A DNA stretch of 37,462 nucleotides, from positions 1 through 37,462 of IMG/VR virus record IMGVR_UViG_3300027825_000006. The stretch is one strand, 5' to 3'. This document shows, piece after piece, positions 22,770 through 30,841 of this stretch (position 1 is the first letter of the stretch; the number at the start of each line of letters is the position of its first letter). The translations under genes were made by a program, and so were the position numbers. The notes below the pieces were generated by a model. The model had not been told where the DNA came from. It worked only from the letters and a program-made list of their open reading frames with translations, and did not search any database. The stretch comes from a virus.

Positions 22770-22917
22770 ATACTTTCCTTTGGTTAAATTCTACTTCTTG
22801 TTCTTTTGTTGTTTTAAACGCACCGGCAATCGCTTCCTGAACTTCCTCATATGTCGGCTCACGCTCTAGTTCGATCGTTAGCTTTTCGTGAAAATCCCAG
22901 AAGAGGTCATCGGTCAC
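22753..22917 (-). CDS. 54-residue acidic protein
   Basis: A GTG-initiated ORF whose start overlaps the previous stop (GTGA) and whose end overlaps the next gene by 17 nt. The product (MTDDLFWDFHEKLTIELERE at the start) is acidic and helical with no membrane segment. Function not recognised. The double overlap in a row of coupled genes is the main support. Confidence 0.55.
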   Translation of the reverse strand: MTDDLFWDFHEKLTIELEREPTYEEVQEAIAGAFKTTKEQEVEFNQRKVYGNTN

Positions 22918-23150
22918 TCTTGTTCCTTGCCAACACGTTTCATTTTTTCAATTAAAATCGCTTCCGCTAGAGTTTTTCCAGTCGCCATAAGAAACATCCT
23001 TTCTTCAAGAGAGGTGATACGTTCATCTGAGCGGTCCATCCGCCTTTCTAAGGCAGAAAAAGAGTCTTTCATATCAGTTTTAAAGTTTCTAAGAAACGCA
23101 TAAACAAATCCAATGACGCTTAATCCAGTAAGTATTTCAGCCCAAATCAT
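22914..23150 (-). CDS. Small membrane-anchored coiled-coil protein
   Basis: A 78-residue protein: hydrophobic N-terminus (MIWAEILTGLSVIGFVYAFL), a heptad region with ALERRMDRSDERITSLEERM, then a mildly hydrophobic stretch (FLMATGKTLAEAIL) and a charged end. Nearest relatives by build are 8040-8270 and 42-365. GGAG lies close upstream of the ATG (rc of 23151-23165 reads GGAGATAATT). Coupled to the following GTG gene. Function unknown. Confidence 0.65.
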   Translation of the reverse strand: MIWAEILTGLSVIGFVYAFLRNFKTDMKDSFSALERRMDRSDERITSLEERMFLMATGKTLAEAILIEKMKRVGKEQE

Positions 23151-23215
23151 AATTATCTCCTAATTTCCCTCTACTTTACCATAGCGTCCCTTAGCAGACA
23201 ACTCATAATCTTTAT

Positions 23216-23479
23216 TTAAGCCTTTTTATCGGTATAGCAGTGATAGCCTACCATTGATGTAAAAAAGAAATACGTGAGAAGCCCTGAAAAGGCAGCAGCC
23301 TCCCCTATAGAAAAGCCTCTAGAGGCAAGTATGATAGAGATATTTCTTGTATATGCCAAAAGTATTCTTGTTGCAATTGCAGTAACTATTGCCCATTCAT
23401 TAACAAATGATTTAACTTCATGAGGCGCTCTATACCAAAAATTTATTTGATGTTGTGGAAAATTCAAAATTTCTAACAT
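23216..23479 (-). CDS. Membrane protein of unknown function
   Basis: An 87-residue protein with one or two hydrophobic stretches: residues about 29-50 (AIVTAIATRILLAY) and 60-78 (AAAFSGLLTYFFFTSMVGY). The ATG overlaps the stop of the 192-residue gene by one base, with AAGGTG upstream. No known family recognised. Position in a six-gene leftward membrane cassette. Confidence 0.65.
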   Translation of the reverse strand: MLEILNFPQHQINFWYRAPHEVKSFVNEWAIVTAIATRILLAYTRNISIILASRGFSIGEAAAFSGLLTYFFFTSMVGYHCYTDKKA

Positions 23480-24057
23480 TAGTTCACCTTCACATTAATG
23501 ACATTTGTTTTCTCTAACAGCATTTTATTTAACTTTAAATCAAAATAATCCCTAACTTTTAATAGTTGGTCATTATCAATACCAGAAGGACTGGATAAGA
23601 AGGCTTCATCAATTATTCTAATTTTGTTTTTAAGACGACAGATCCTTTCATCAACAATATCTGAATCTAATTCTCTGTATAATTTATCTTTACTAAGAAA
23701 TGAAAAGCCGATGGCCCCAACCAAAAGAGTGACTCCTATCCCCATTATCACCATTCCACCAATAGACTCAGAGGCGCCTTCATCAAAATTTTGCCGAGCT
23801 TTTTTATCCCCCATATTCATTAATAGATAGCCTCCAATGATACATACTACACCGGTTCCTCCATACATGAGTCCATTTCTGATAGATGCGCTCTTCCAAA
23901 GTCCATTTCTTATCAATTCTTCCTTATGATCATGATCCAATAAAGGAAATTCCTCCTGATCCATTTCCTTTAAAAATGGGCATAGCGTTTTGCCTCTTAG
24001 AAGCGGTGTTTCACAAGCTAATACATAAGATCTCGTGTTTACAGTCGTCAGTGCCAT
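23479..24057 (-). CDS. Two-pass membrane protein of unknown function
   Basis: A 192-residue protein, first in the leftward membrane cassette. Soluble N-terminus with two cysteines (residues about 14 and 26), two hydrophobic segments (about 62-80, LMYGGTGVVCIIGGYLLMN, and 100-120, GGMVIMGIGVTLLVGAIGF) and a charged helical C-terminal domain. AAGGA is 5 nt before the ATG. A plausible sigma70 promoter lies at 24090-24117. Exclusion or lysis functions are conceivable; no sequence signature decides. Confidence 0.7.
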   Translation of the reverse strand: MALTTVNTRSYVLACETPLLRGKTLCPFLKEMDQEEFPLLDHDHKEELIRNGLWKSASIRNGLMYGGTGVVCIIGGYLLMNMGDKKARQNFDEGASESIGGMVIMGIGVTLLVGAIGFSFLSKDKLYRELDSDIVDERICRLKNKIRIIDEAFLSSPSGIDNDQLLKVRDYFDLKLNKMLLEKTNVINVKVN

Positions 24058-24089
24058 ATTAATCCTTCGTTCGTTTTTCGAAAGCAGAC

Positions 24090-24117
24090 TCTATACTAAC
24101 CCCTATTTCCCGTGCAA
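24090..24117 (-). promoter_or_regulatory. Candidate promoter of the leftward membrane cassette
   Basis: On the minus strand TTGCAC (24117-24112), 16 nt spacer, TATAGA (24095-24090). About 32 bp upstream of the ATG of the 192-residue gene. One base short of the ideal spacing. Confidence 0.5.
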
Positions 24118-24139
24118 TCCTTAACTTTAAAAATATTTC

Positions 24140-24177
24140 TTTACAACACCTGCGCCAAATGCTATGTGTAAAGTTAA
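24140..24177 (+). promoter_or_regulatory. Candidate promoter of the fibre operon with TGTAAAGT motif
   Basis: TTTACA (24140-24145), 17 nt spacer, TATGTG (24163-24168), overlapped by TGTAAAGTTAA (24167-24177). Same arrangement as at 1671-1706 (box pair with the TGTAAAG string starting inside the -10 box). The first fibre gene starts 25 bp downstream. Confidence 0.45.
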
Positions 24178-24202
24178 ATCTTTAACCACGGGGTAGGTCT
24201 TT

Positions 24203-26806
24203 ATGCCATCAAAGCTAAGACCTGGCGCTGAGAGCCTTTACGGTTTCCCGCAGCCAAGTCAATCAAATCTTTTAGCACCATTAATCGCAAAACGAGATCC
24301 CACATCTGCTGATACCGGTTACCCAATTGGGCTGATATGGATCAATAAAGTTGGCAATACAGTTAACATCCTTTCATCTGTTGCAGGTGGATTAGCTAAC
24401 TATGTTTCCGTCAATGCTGGCTCTGGAAGTGTAAACTCTATCAACAGTTTGGCCCCTAGCGGTGGTAATATTACAATTGCAGGAACCGCAAGCCAACTTA
24501 GCGTTGGAAATGCTGGAAGCACAGTAACTCTAAGCCTTCCCGCTACAATCACAACACCAGGAAGCCTAACTACAAGTGGAGCTTTGACAGCAGGCGGTGC
24601 ATTTACAGCCTCTGCTGGAGCTACCATCACAGGTGGATTGACAACAGATACTCTAGTAGTCACAGGTAACTTCACTATTGGGGGAAGCCCTGGAGATATC
24701 GTTACTATCGGTAACACTGGCGGAGCAACAGCGGTAACGATTTCAGTCGGTACTGGAAATCTCGCCATTACTGGCGCTGCTACTTCTACAATGACAATGG
24801 GAACTGGATTAACCACAGGAACCATTCTGATAGGTGGAACTGCTCAAACAGGAACTATTACTCTTGGGTCATCTTCTGGAACGAATACAGTAGCTATTGG
24901 TGATGGAGCTGGAGCCACAACAGTCAATATCGCAAATGGTGTGACTGGTAATACAGTTGCAATTGCCAACGGAGTAAACACTTCAACTCAAACTGTCAAT
25001 ATCGCTTCAGGCGCTTGCGCAGCTAGTTCAACTGTTAACATTCAAGCAGGCATCGCAACATCTGGAACACAGACAGTTAATATCGCAACAGGTGCTTCTG
25101 CTAGCACAACTAACATCGGTAACATCACAGGAACTAGTGGAATCGTTGCTCTAGTAGGTACAGGAAATTTCTCTCTTGATGGTGCTGCAACTTCGACTTA
25201 TGCAATTGGACCTTCTACTACTTCAGGCACTATTACAATCGGCGGAACAGCGCAAAGTACAGGTGTCATTACATTAGGGTCTTCTAGTGCAACATCCACT
25301 GTAAAAATAGCTTCTGGTGCGGGTGCTTCTACGGTAACGATTGCCGAAGGAACAGCAGCCGCTAATACTGTAAGCATCTTGAATGGTGCTACAGCTGCTA
25401 CAGGAACTGTCAATATTTTAAGCGGCATTGGATCTGCTGGCGGTGGCGCATTACATATGGCTAATAACACCAGAGTAACAGCTATCGATTTAGGGAACAT
25501 TGCTCCTGCTGCTACTCGAACTACCGTGATTTGCGGAGGAAACCAAGCCCAAAATGATACGGTAAGTATCCTCAACGGCAATGCAACAGCTAATACACAG
25601 ACCTTTAATCTTCTATCTGGTGTTGGTTCAGGAACTCATACAAAAGCTGTCAACATCTGTAATACTACAATGTCTGCCGGTACAGCTACAGTCAACATCA
25701 TGAGTGCAACTGCAACAGGTGGAACTCTTGCGGTTAATATTGTTGGAGATTCAGCAAGCACTACAGCAGTAACTACAAAATTGTGTACAGGACCTGCGGC
25801 TCATACTCTAACAATTGGTGATAGCACAGGAAATGGTGGCTTAATTGCAATCAACGCCGGCGCAGGAAATTTCCAATTAAATGCTGGAGCAGCTGGCGCG
25901 ACAATGTCAATTGGATCAGCTACTCAAACGGGTGCGATTACATTAGGAGCTTCAACAGCTGGACAAACAGTCAATATTTCAAGTGCTGCAAGTATTGCAG
26001 GTACAAATGCTGTTAACATCCTCGCTGGAGCTACTCCAGCGGCTAACCAAACCTTGAGTATTATGACAGGTGTTGGAACTGCTGGAACCTATGCTGTTAA
26101 TATTCTGACAGGAAATTCCACAGGAACAACACAATCCGTAAGTATCGGAACGGGTTCTGCTCGTACAGACTTTACAGTAGGTGGAACAGGAGCCAATGTA
26201 ATTGCAATCGGAAATACTCAGACTGCCGGAAGCCTTTCTATCGGTGCTGCGATGACTAGCGGTACAATTTCTATTGGTGGAACCGGTCTACAAGTCGGGA
26301 ATTTCGACTTAGCTCCAGGAACTGGAGCTCAAGCAGTAACTCTTGCTAATGGTGGAACAGGTGTAAAAACCGTATCTATCGCTACGGCAGCTGTTGCTAA
26401 CGTTGTCACAATCGGAAGCACGACAGCTTCTGCTTCTACAACAATACAAGCTGGAAGTGGTACTACAGGATTGAAGTTCAGCGCAGGTGGAAACGTTCAA
26501 ATGGTTCCTGCGATAGTAAGCGCAGCGGCTCTGACAGTAGTTAACAACGCCCGCGTAGGACAAGCCGTCTTCACAGGCCAAACCACTGCTAACGGCTCTA
26601 CAGATGTTTATACAATTACTAATAGCGTCATAAGCGGAACCACACAAGCGATCCTTCTGACTTGCGACAATTTAGGAAGCAATGACGCACAAATGACAAT
26701 CACTAGAATTAAACAATCTGCCGGATCAATTGCAGTATCTTTGAAAAACAATGGTGCTGCTGCTCTTAACGGTGATGTTCATTTAACATTCTGGATATTG
26801 AACTAA
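24203..26806 (+). CDS. Long repeat fibre protein (beta-solenoid-like)
   Basis: An 867-residue protein, extremely rich in G, T, A, S and I. After an N-terminal part (RDPTSADTGYPIGLIWINKV, a phrase also present at the start of the 630-residue fibre as AIGVIWINV) about 600 residues consist of short imperfect repeats of the types GTITIGGTAQTG, TLGSSSGTNTV and TVNIASGA. Regular strands of four or five residues separated by small turns suggest a beta-solenoid or triple-stranded fibre shaft. The last 100 residues (TNSVISGTTQAILLTCDNLG, ALNGDVHLTFWILN) form a distinct terminal domain, possibly receptor binding or trimerisation. First gene of the fibre operon. Confidence 0.75.
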   Translation: MPSKLRPGAESLYGFPQPSQSNLLAPLIAKRDPTSADTGYPIGLIWINKVGNTVNILSSVAGGLANYVSVNAGSGSVNSINSLAPSGGNITIAGTASQLSVGNAGSTVTLSLPATITTPGSLTTSGALTAGGAFTASAGATITGGLTTDTLVVTGNFTIGGSPGDIVTIGNTGGATAVTISVGTGNLAITGAATSTMTMGTGLTTGTILIGGTAQTGTITLGSSSGTNTVAIGDGAGATTVNIANGVTGNTVAIANGVNTSTQTVNIASGACAASSTVNIQAGIATSGTQTVNIATGASASTTNIGNITGTSGIVALVGTGNFSLDGAATSTYAIGPSTTSGTITIGGTAQSTGVITLGSSSATSTVKIASGAGASTVTIAEGTAAANTVSILNGATAATGTVNILSGIGSAGGGALHMANNTRVTAIDLGNIAPAATRTTVICGGNQAQNDTVSILNGNATANTQTFNLLSGVGSGTHTKAVNICNTTMSAGTATVNIMSATATGGTLAVNIVGDSASTTAVTTKLCTGPAAHTLTIGDSTGNGGLIAINAGAGNFQLNAGAAGATMSIGSATQTGAITLGASTAGQTVNISSAASIAGTNAVNILAGATPAANQTLSIMTGVGTAGTYAVNILTGNSTGTTQSVSIGTGSARTDFTVGGTGANVIAIGNTQTAGSLSIGAAMTSGTISIGGTGLQVGNFDLAPGTGAQAVTLANGGTGVKTVSIATAAVANVVTIGSTTASASTTIQAGSGTTGLKFSAGGNVQMVPAIVSAAALTVVNNARVGQAVFTGQTTANGSTDVYTITNSVISGTTQAILLTCDNLGSNDAQMTITRIKQSAGSIAVSLKNNGAAALNGDVHLTFWILN

Positions 26807-26819
26807 GGAATGAATTTGT

Positions 26820-27161
26820 ATGACATACGGCATAAAGGTCCAGTTTAATCCCATAGGAGTTGTTGCAAATGGCAGTATTGGTGCCTCATATGCAGCATTT
26901 GGGCCTCCTATTCCAGGATTTGGAAGAATGATCAGATTGTCAAATGGGACAAATGCAGATATTTTAATTTCTGCTGATGGAACCACGGATCATCTTCGCA
27001 TTGCAGCAAACAGTTTCGTCCTCTTCGACTTCACTGGTAATAAAGTAACCGATGAAGGATTTTTTGTTCCTACAAATACACAATTTTATATCAAATATGT
27101 TTCAGTTCCTAGTACAGGATCTGCATGGATTGAGGTGATCACCGCATCTGGGGGTGCTTAA
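26820..27161 (+). CDS. Small virion protein in the fibre operon
   Basis: A 113-residue beta-rich protein (IRLSNGTNADILISADGTTD and GSAWIEVITASGGA). The pattern, a short beta-sandwich with NGT-x-A-D-I-L-I-S-A-D-G, is common in small phage structural proteins whose exact place in the virion is not always known. AAGG is 11 nt before the ATG. Its stop overlaps the next start (TAATG), so it is co-translated with the fibre genes; a fibre cap or connector is a reasonable guess. Confidence 0.6.
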   Translation: MTYGIKVQFNPIGVVANGSIGASYAAFGPPIPGFGRMIRLSNGTNADILISADGTTDHLRIAANSFVLFDFTGNKVTDEGFFVPTNTQFYIKYVSVPSTGSAWIEVITASGGA

Positions 27162-27952
27162 TGTCCCAAAGCGGTGCACTTACAATCAAGACTGGCGGCG
27201 GAGCTCTCATACAAACTCTAACAGGGAATTCTGGAGGAGCTGTATCTCCAGATCTAGTTAATTTCAACATTAACCTTCTTGGTAACAACACGAGTGGAAT
27301 CAATGTCGTTGGAAACCCTGGAACTAGCACCTTAACAATCACAGCTTATCAAGCTACAACTTCTCAAGAAGGAACGATTCTTCTAGCAACAAACGCCCAA
27401 GCCATTGCTGGGGTTGATGCTGTCAATGCTGTGACTTCGGCAGCTCTTGCTGCAAAATTGGGAACTCAAACCGCACATAGTTTAGCGGTTTTTGAAGGCT
27501 CAACTTCCGCTTTGACAGCTCTGGGGGCGGCCACCAACGGCCAACTTCCTATCGGTTCAACGGGTGTTGATCCCGTTCTTGCTACCTTGACAGCTGGGAC
27601 TGGCATTGCGATCACAAATGGCGCTGGTTCTATCACGATTGCATCTAGTAATATGCTTGCGTACACCAACGTCACTCACCTCATGTCCCCTTATACGGTG
27701 CTCTCTACCGATGATTATATTTCTGTGGATTGTTCAGGTGGAGTAGTGGTCCTGAATTTTCCAAATGCTCCAGCAGCAGCAACGACGTGGGTGGTTAAAG
27801 ATCGTACAGGTAACGCCTTCACAAACAATATTTCGATTACTACTCCTGGTGGAACTGTAACATTTGATGGACTCACAACTTATAAAATCATCTCAAACTA
27901 TGGAGCTATTAATCTTATAGCGAACTCCACACCTACTTATGAGGTCTACTAA
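27161..27952 (+). CDS. Tail fibre protein with SPYTVLSTDD terminal module
   Basis: A 263-residue protein built of exchangeable parts: an N-terminal shaft (NLLGNNTSGINVVGNPGTST), a middle module (AATNGQLPIGSTGVDPVLAT) also found in the 630-residue fibre, and a C-terminal module of about 85 residues starting SPYTVLSTDDYISVDCSGGV and ending PTYEVY, shared with the next gene. The terminal module is likely a compact beta domain for receptor binding or trimerisation. Coupled on both sides by TAATG. Confidence 0.75.
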   Translation: MSQSGALTIKTGGGALIQTLTGNSGGAVSPDLVNFNINLLGNNTSGINVVGNPGTSTLTITAYQATTSQEGTILLATNAQAIAGVDAVNAVTSAALAAKLGTQTAHSLAVFEGSTSALTALGAATNGQLPIGSTGVDPVLATLTAGTGIAITNGAGSITIASSNMLAYTNVTHLMSPYTVLSTDDYISVDCSGGVVVLNFPNAPAAATTWVVKDRTGNAFTNNISITTPGGTVTFDGLTTYKIISNYGAINLIANSTPTYEVY

Positions 27953-29283
27953 TGGCGTATAGAAATTATGCGAATAGTGTCGGGCTCATCGTAGATCCAA
28001 ATGGTCTAGGTGATTTTACAACAATTGGGGCGGCTTTGACAGCTGCGTCATCTGGTCAAACCATCTTTATCCGCCCAGGAACCTATACAGAAAACCCTAC
28101 TCTCAAAGCTGGTGTGAATTTAGTCGCCTTTGAAGCTGACGCCTTCACGCCCAACGTGATCATCCTTGGAAAATGCACGGCTACTTTTGCTGGTTCATGC
28201 TCTCTTGCTGGCATCCAACTTAAAACGAACGGTGACTATGCCCTAGTAATTTCTGGGGCTTCTGTAACAAACGTTACATTGGCGAATTGCTATATTGTCG
28301 CAAACAATAATGCCATAAATTTAACCTCCAGTGGAGGGGCTTCATTAATCTTATATTATTGTCAGGGACAAATTAGAACTAATGGAGCAAACTTCTTCAA
28401 CACTTCTGCTCCTGGTATAACAATTTACGGTGGATCATACACTACTGATGGGAGCACAATAGGAACTAGCGCTATTACAGGTGGAGCATTAAATATTTAT
28501 GCGAGTTGTTATTTTGCATCTCCTGTGACGACAAGTAATGGAGCGAATTTCACCGCCTTCAATTCTGCCGTAACTGGGCTGATAACGATTGGGGATACGA
28601 GTACAGACTCGGAACTCTATAATTCTCTTCTATTTAATGGGTCAAACTCTTGCGTTTCAATATCCGTGGGTTCAATTTGTGTTATATCCCAGTGCACGGT
28701 TCAGTCTTCAGCTGCCAATGTCATTACAGGGGCTGGCACAGTTAAATATGGCAGTCTAGTTTTCACGGGTTCATCTTCAAATATCAATACCACAACGCAG
28801 ACTCCTATTCCTTTTCCAATACCCCAAGGTGGAACAGGGGATTCTTCATTTACCGCCTACTCTGTACTCTGTGGTGGCACAACCACAACAGGAGCTTTAC
28901 AAAATGTCTCCGGATTAGGAACTGCTGGTCAAGTTCTGACTTCCAATGGAGCTTCCTCTCTTCCTACATGGCAGTCTGGCGCTTCCGTGGTGGCGATCAC
29001 TTCCGTAACAAATGGAGCATCGCCCTACACTGTGCTTAGTACAGATGAATTTCTTGCATGTCAGACATCTGGAGGGGTTATTACTATTAAGTTACCTAAT
29101 GCTCCAACGACAGGACGTGTGATAACCATCAAAGACTCTAATGGAGCAGCGGCAACTAGCAACATTAGTATTACTACTGTAGGAGGTGCTGTCACGATTG
29201 ATGGACAAACTACTTATACAATGTCAACCAACTATCAATCTATTAGCGTCATTTTCGATGGCTCAAACTACGAGGTATTCTAA
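27952..29283 (+). CDS. Tail spike/fibre with pectin-lyase-like beta-helix
   Basis: A 443-residue protein. Residues about 10-250 form a right-handed beta-helix of the pectate-lyase/pectinesterase type: DPNGLGDFTTIGAALTAASS, then QTIFIRPGTYTENPTLKAGV, and successive short strands to VKYGSLVFTG. Catalytic residues of a specific polysaccharidase cannot be named by eye, so it may bind or cleave a surface glycan. It is followed by a GGTGDSSFTAYSVLCGGTTT module and the C-terminal SPYTVLSTDEF module (ending NYEVF) shared with the preceding protein. Both neighbours are coupled to it by TAATG. Confidence 0.8.
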   Translation: MAYRNYANSVGLIVDPNGLGDFTTIGAALTAASSGQTIFIRPGTYTENPTLKAGVNLVAFEADAFTPNVIILGKCTATFAGSCSLAGIQLKTNGDYALVISGASVTNVTLANCYIVANNNAINLTSSGGASLILYYCQGQIRTNGANFFNTSAPGITIYGGSYTTDGSTIGTSAITGGALNIYASCYFASPVTTSNGANFTAFNSAVTGLITIGDTSTDSELYNSLLFNGSNSCVSISVGSICVISQCTVQSSAANVITGAGTVKYGSLVFTGSSSNINTTTQTPIPFPIPQGGTGDSSFTAYSVLCGGTTTTGALQNVSGLGTAGQVLTSNGASSLPTWQSGASVVAITSVTNGASPYTVLSTDEFLACQTSGGVITIKLPNAPTTGRVITIKDSNGAAATSNISITTVGGAVTIDGQTTYTMSTNYQSISVIFDGSNYEVF

Positions 29284-30833
29284 TGAGTTATGATGGTCCA
29301 TTTCCAATAATTGTTAAAGATGGCGGCACTGGAGCTGCGACACTGACGGGCGTACTTACTGGCAATGGGACTTCTGCTATGACCGCGACCGCAATCACCC
29401 AATACAATGTATTAACCGCGGGAGCATCCAATGTTCCTAATTCAGTGGCTCCTAGCGCAACAAGTGGAGTCCCACTCATAAGTCAAGGAGCTTCAAGTCA
29501 ACCAGTTTTCGGAACTACTGTTGTAGCAGGGGGGGGAACAGGCCTCGTGAGTGCAACTGCGTACGCCGTTCTTTGTGGAGGAACCACTGCTACAGGGGCT
29601 TTCCAATCTATTGCAGGTGTAGGAACATCAGGCCAAGTATTAACTAGCAATGGCGCAGGAGCTTTACCAACTTTTCAAGCGTCAGGAACCTCTAGTGTTA
29701 CCATTACGGGAGATTCGGGAGGAGGTTTAACGGGTAGTAGCTTCACTTTCACAGGTGGAACGACAGGTTTGTCCTTTGGCGGTTCTGGAACCACTGAAAC
29801 TTTGTCAGGTACGTTGATTGTTGCAAACGGGGGAACAGGACGTGCAACTCTAACAAATCACGGGGTTTTAGTTGGAGCAACGACATCAGCCATCACACAA
29901 CTCGCAGCAGGAAGCGCAGGACAAGTCCTTCAGTCTGGAGGAGCTTCTGCTGATCCTGCTTATAGTACTGCAACTTATCCTACGGTAGCGACCACGACTG
30001 GAACAATATTAAGAGCGGATGGGACTAATTGGGTTAAAACCACTGCGACATATCCGAATACAACGACAAGCCAGCAAATTCTTTATTCAACGGCGACAAG
30101 CGTCATTGGTGAGTTAACAACGGCAAATAGCGCTATAGCTGCTACAAATAGTTCTGGAACATTAGCGATGAGGGCGTTTAGTGTCGTAATTCAATTTTTC
30201 ACAGCCACCGGAACTTACACTCCTACTTCAGGGATGATCTACTGTGACATACAATGTGTAGGTGGTGGGGGTGCTGGAGGAGGGGCAGCGACGACTAATG
30301 GTGCTCAAACCAGTTCAGGAGGAGGAGGCGGTGGCGGAGAATATACAAGAGCAACTTTCAGTGCAGCTACGATTGGGGCTTCAAAGTCTGTAACAATTGG
30401 TGCTGGCGGTACTGGAGCAAGCGGTACTACTGGTGGAACTGGAGGTACTACTTCAGTCGGGTCAACATTAATTTCCGCCATAGGGGGAACCGGAGGAGCT
30501 ACAGGAGCAGCATCAGCCACATCCGTTACTTCGGCTGGGGGTGCTGGAGGAACTGGAGGAACAGGCGGAACAGTGGATATTCCTGGGCAAACTGGTCTTT
30601 ATGGTTATGCCGCTTTTGGATCATGGTCTACTGGAGGGAATGGAGGAAGTTCAGTCTTTGGAGGGGGAGCAGCAGGGAACATTGCCTTTGTAGGAACAAC
30701 ATCTACAGGAACCGCAGCAACGGTATATGGATCAGGAGGTGCAGGATGTGGAAGCGGAATTTCACAATCTGCTGTAACCGGAGGTGCTGGATTCAAAGGT
30801 ATAGTTATCGTCACAGAGTATATCATCGCATAG
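29283..30833 (+). CDS. Tail fibre with glycine-rich C-terminal domain
   Basis: A 516-residue protein. Several GGTG-led repeats (GGTGLVSATAYAVLCGGTTA, GGTGRATLTNHGVLVGATT, each followed by AGQVL-x-S-G/N-GA) make the shaft, as in many phage fibres. The last 180 residues are the glycine-rich domain: FFTATGTYTPTSGMIYCDIQ, then long GGGGAGGG and SGGGGGGGE tracts and the end GFKGIVIVTEYII. This domain forms a tight trimer tip with polyglycine helices in fibres of known structure. The same domain ends the next fibre. Coupled to the previous gene by TAATG. Confidence 0.8.
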   Translation: MSYDGPFPIIVKDGGTGAATLTGVLTGNGTSAMTATAITQYNVLTAGASNVPNSVAPSATSGVPLISQGASSQPVFGTTVVAGGGTGLVSATAYAVLCGGTTATGAFQSIAGVGTSGQVLTSNGAGALPTFQASGTSSVTITGDSGGGLTGSSFTFTGGTTGLSFGGSGTTETLSGTLIVANGGTGRATLTNHGVLVGATTSAITQLAAGSAGQVLQSGGASADPAYSTATYPTVATTTGTILRADGTNWVKTTATYPNTTTSQQILYSTATSVIGELTTANSAIAATNSSGTLAMRAFSVVIQFFTATGTYTPTSGMIYCDIQCVGGGGAGGGAATTNGAQTSSGGGGGGGEYTRATFSAATIGASKSVTIGAGGTGASGTTGGTGGTTSVGSTLISAIGGTGGATGAASATSVTSAGGAGGTGGTGGTVDIPGQTGLYGYAAFGSWSTGGNGGSSVFGGGAAGNIAFVGTTSTGTAATVYGSGGAGCGSGISQSAVTGGAGFKGIVIVTEYIIA

Positions 30834-30841
30834 GATAAATT

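Noticed and set aside
24400-26647. Long leftward open frames inside the 867-residue fibre gene
   Set aside because: They are mirror images of a repetitive Thr/Gly/Ala-rich coding sequence, without ribosome sites, and their residues (V, P, A runs) are what such a gene gives in reverse.
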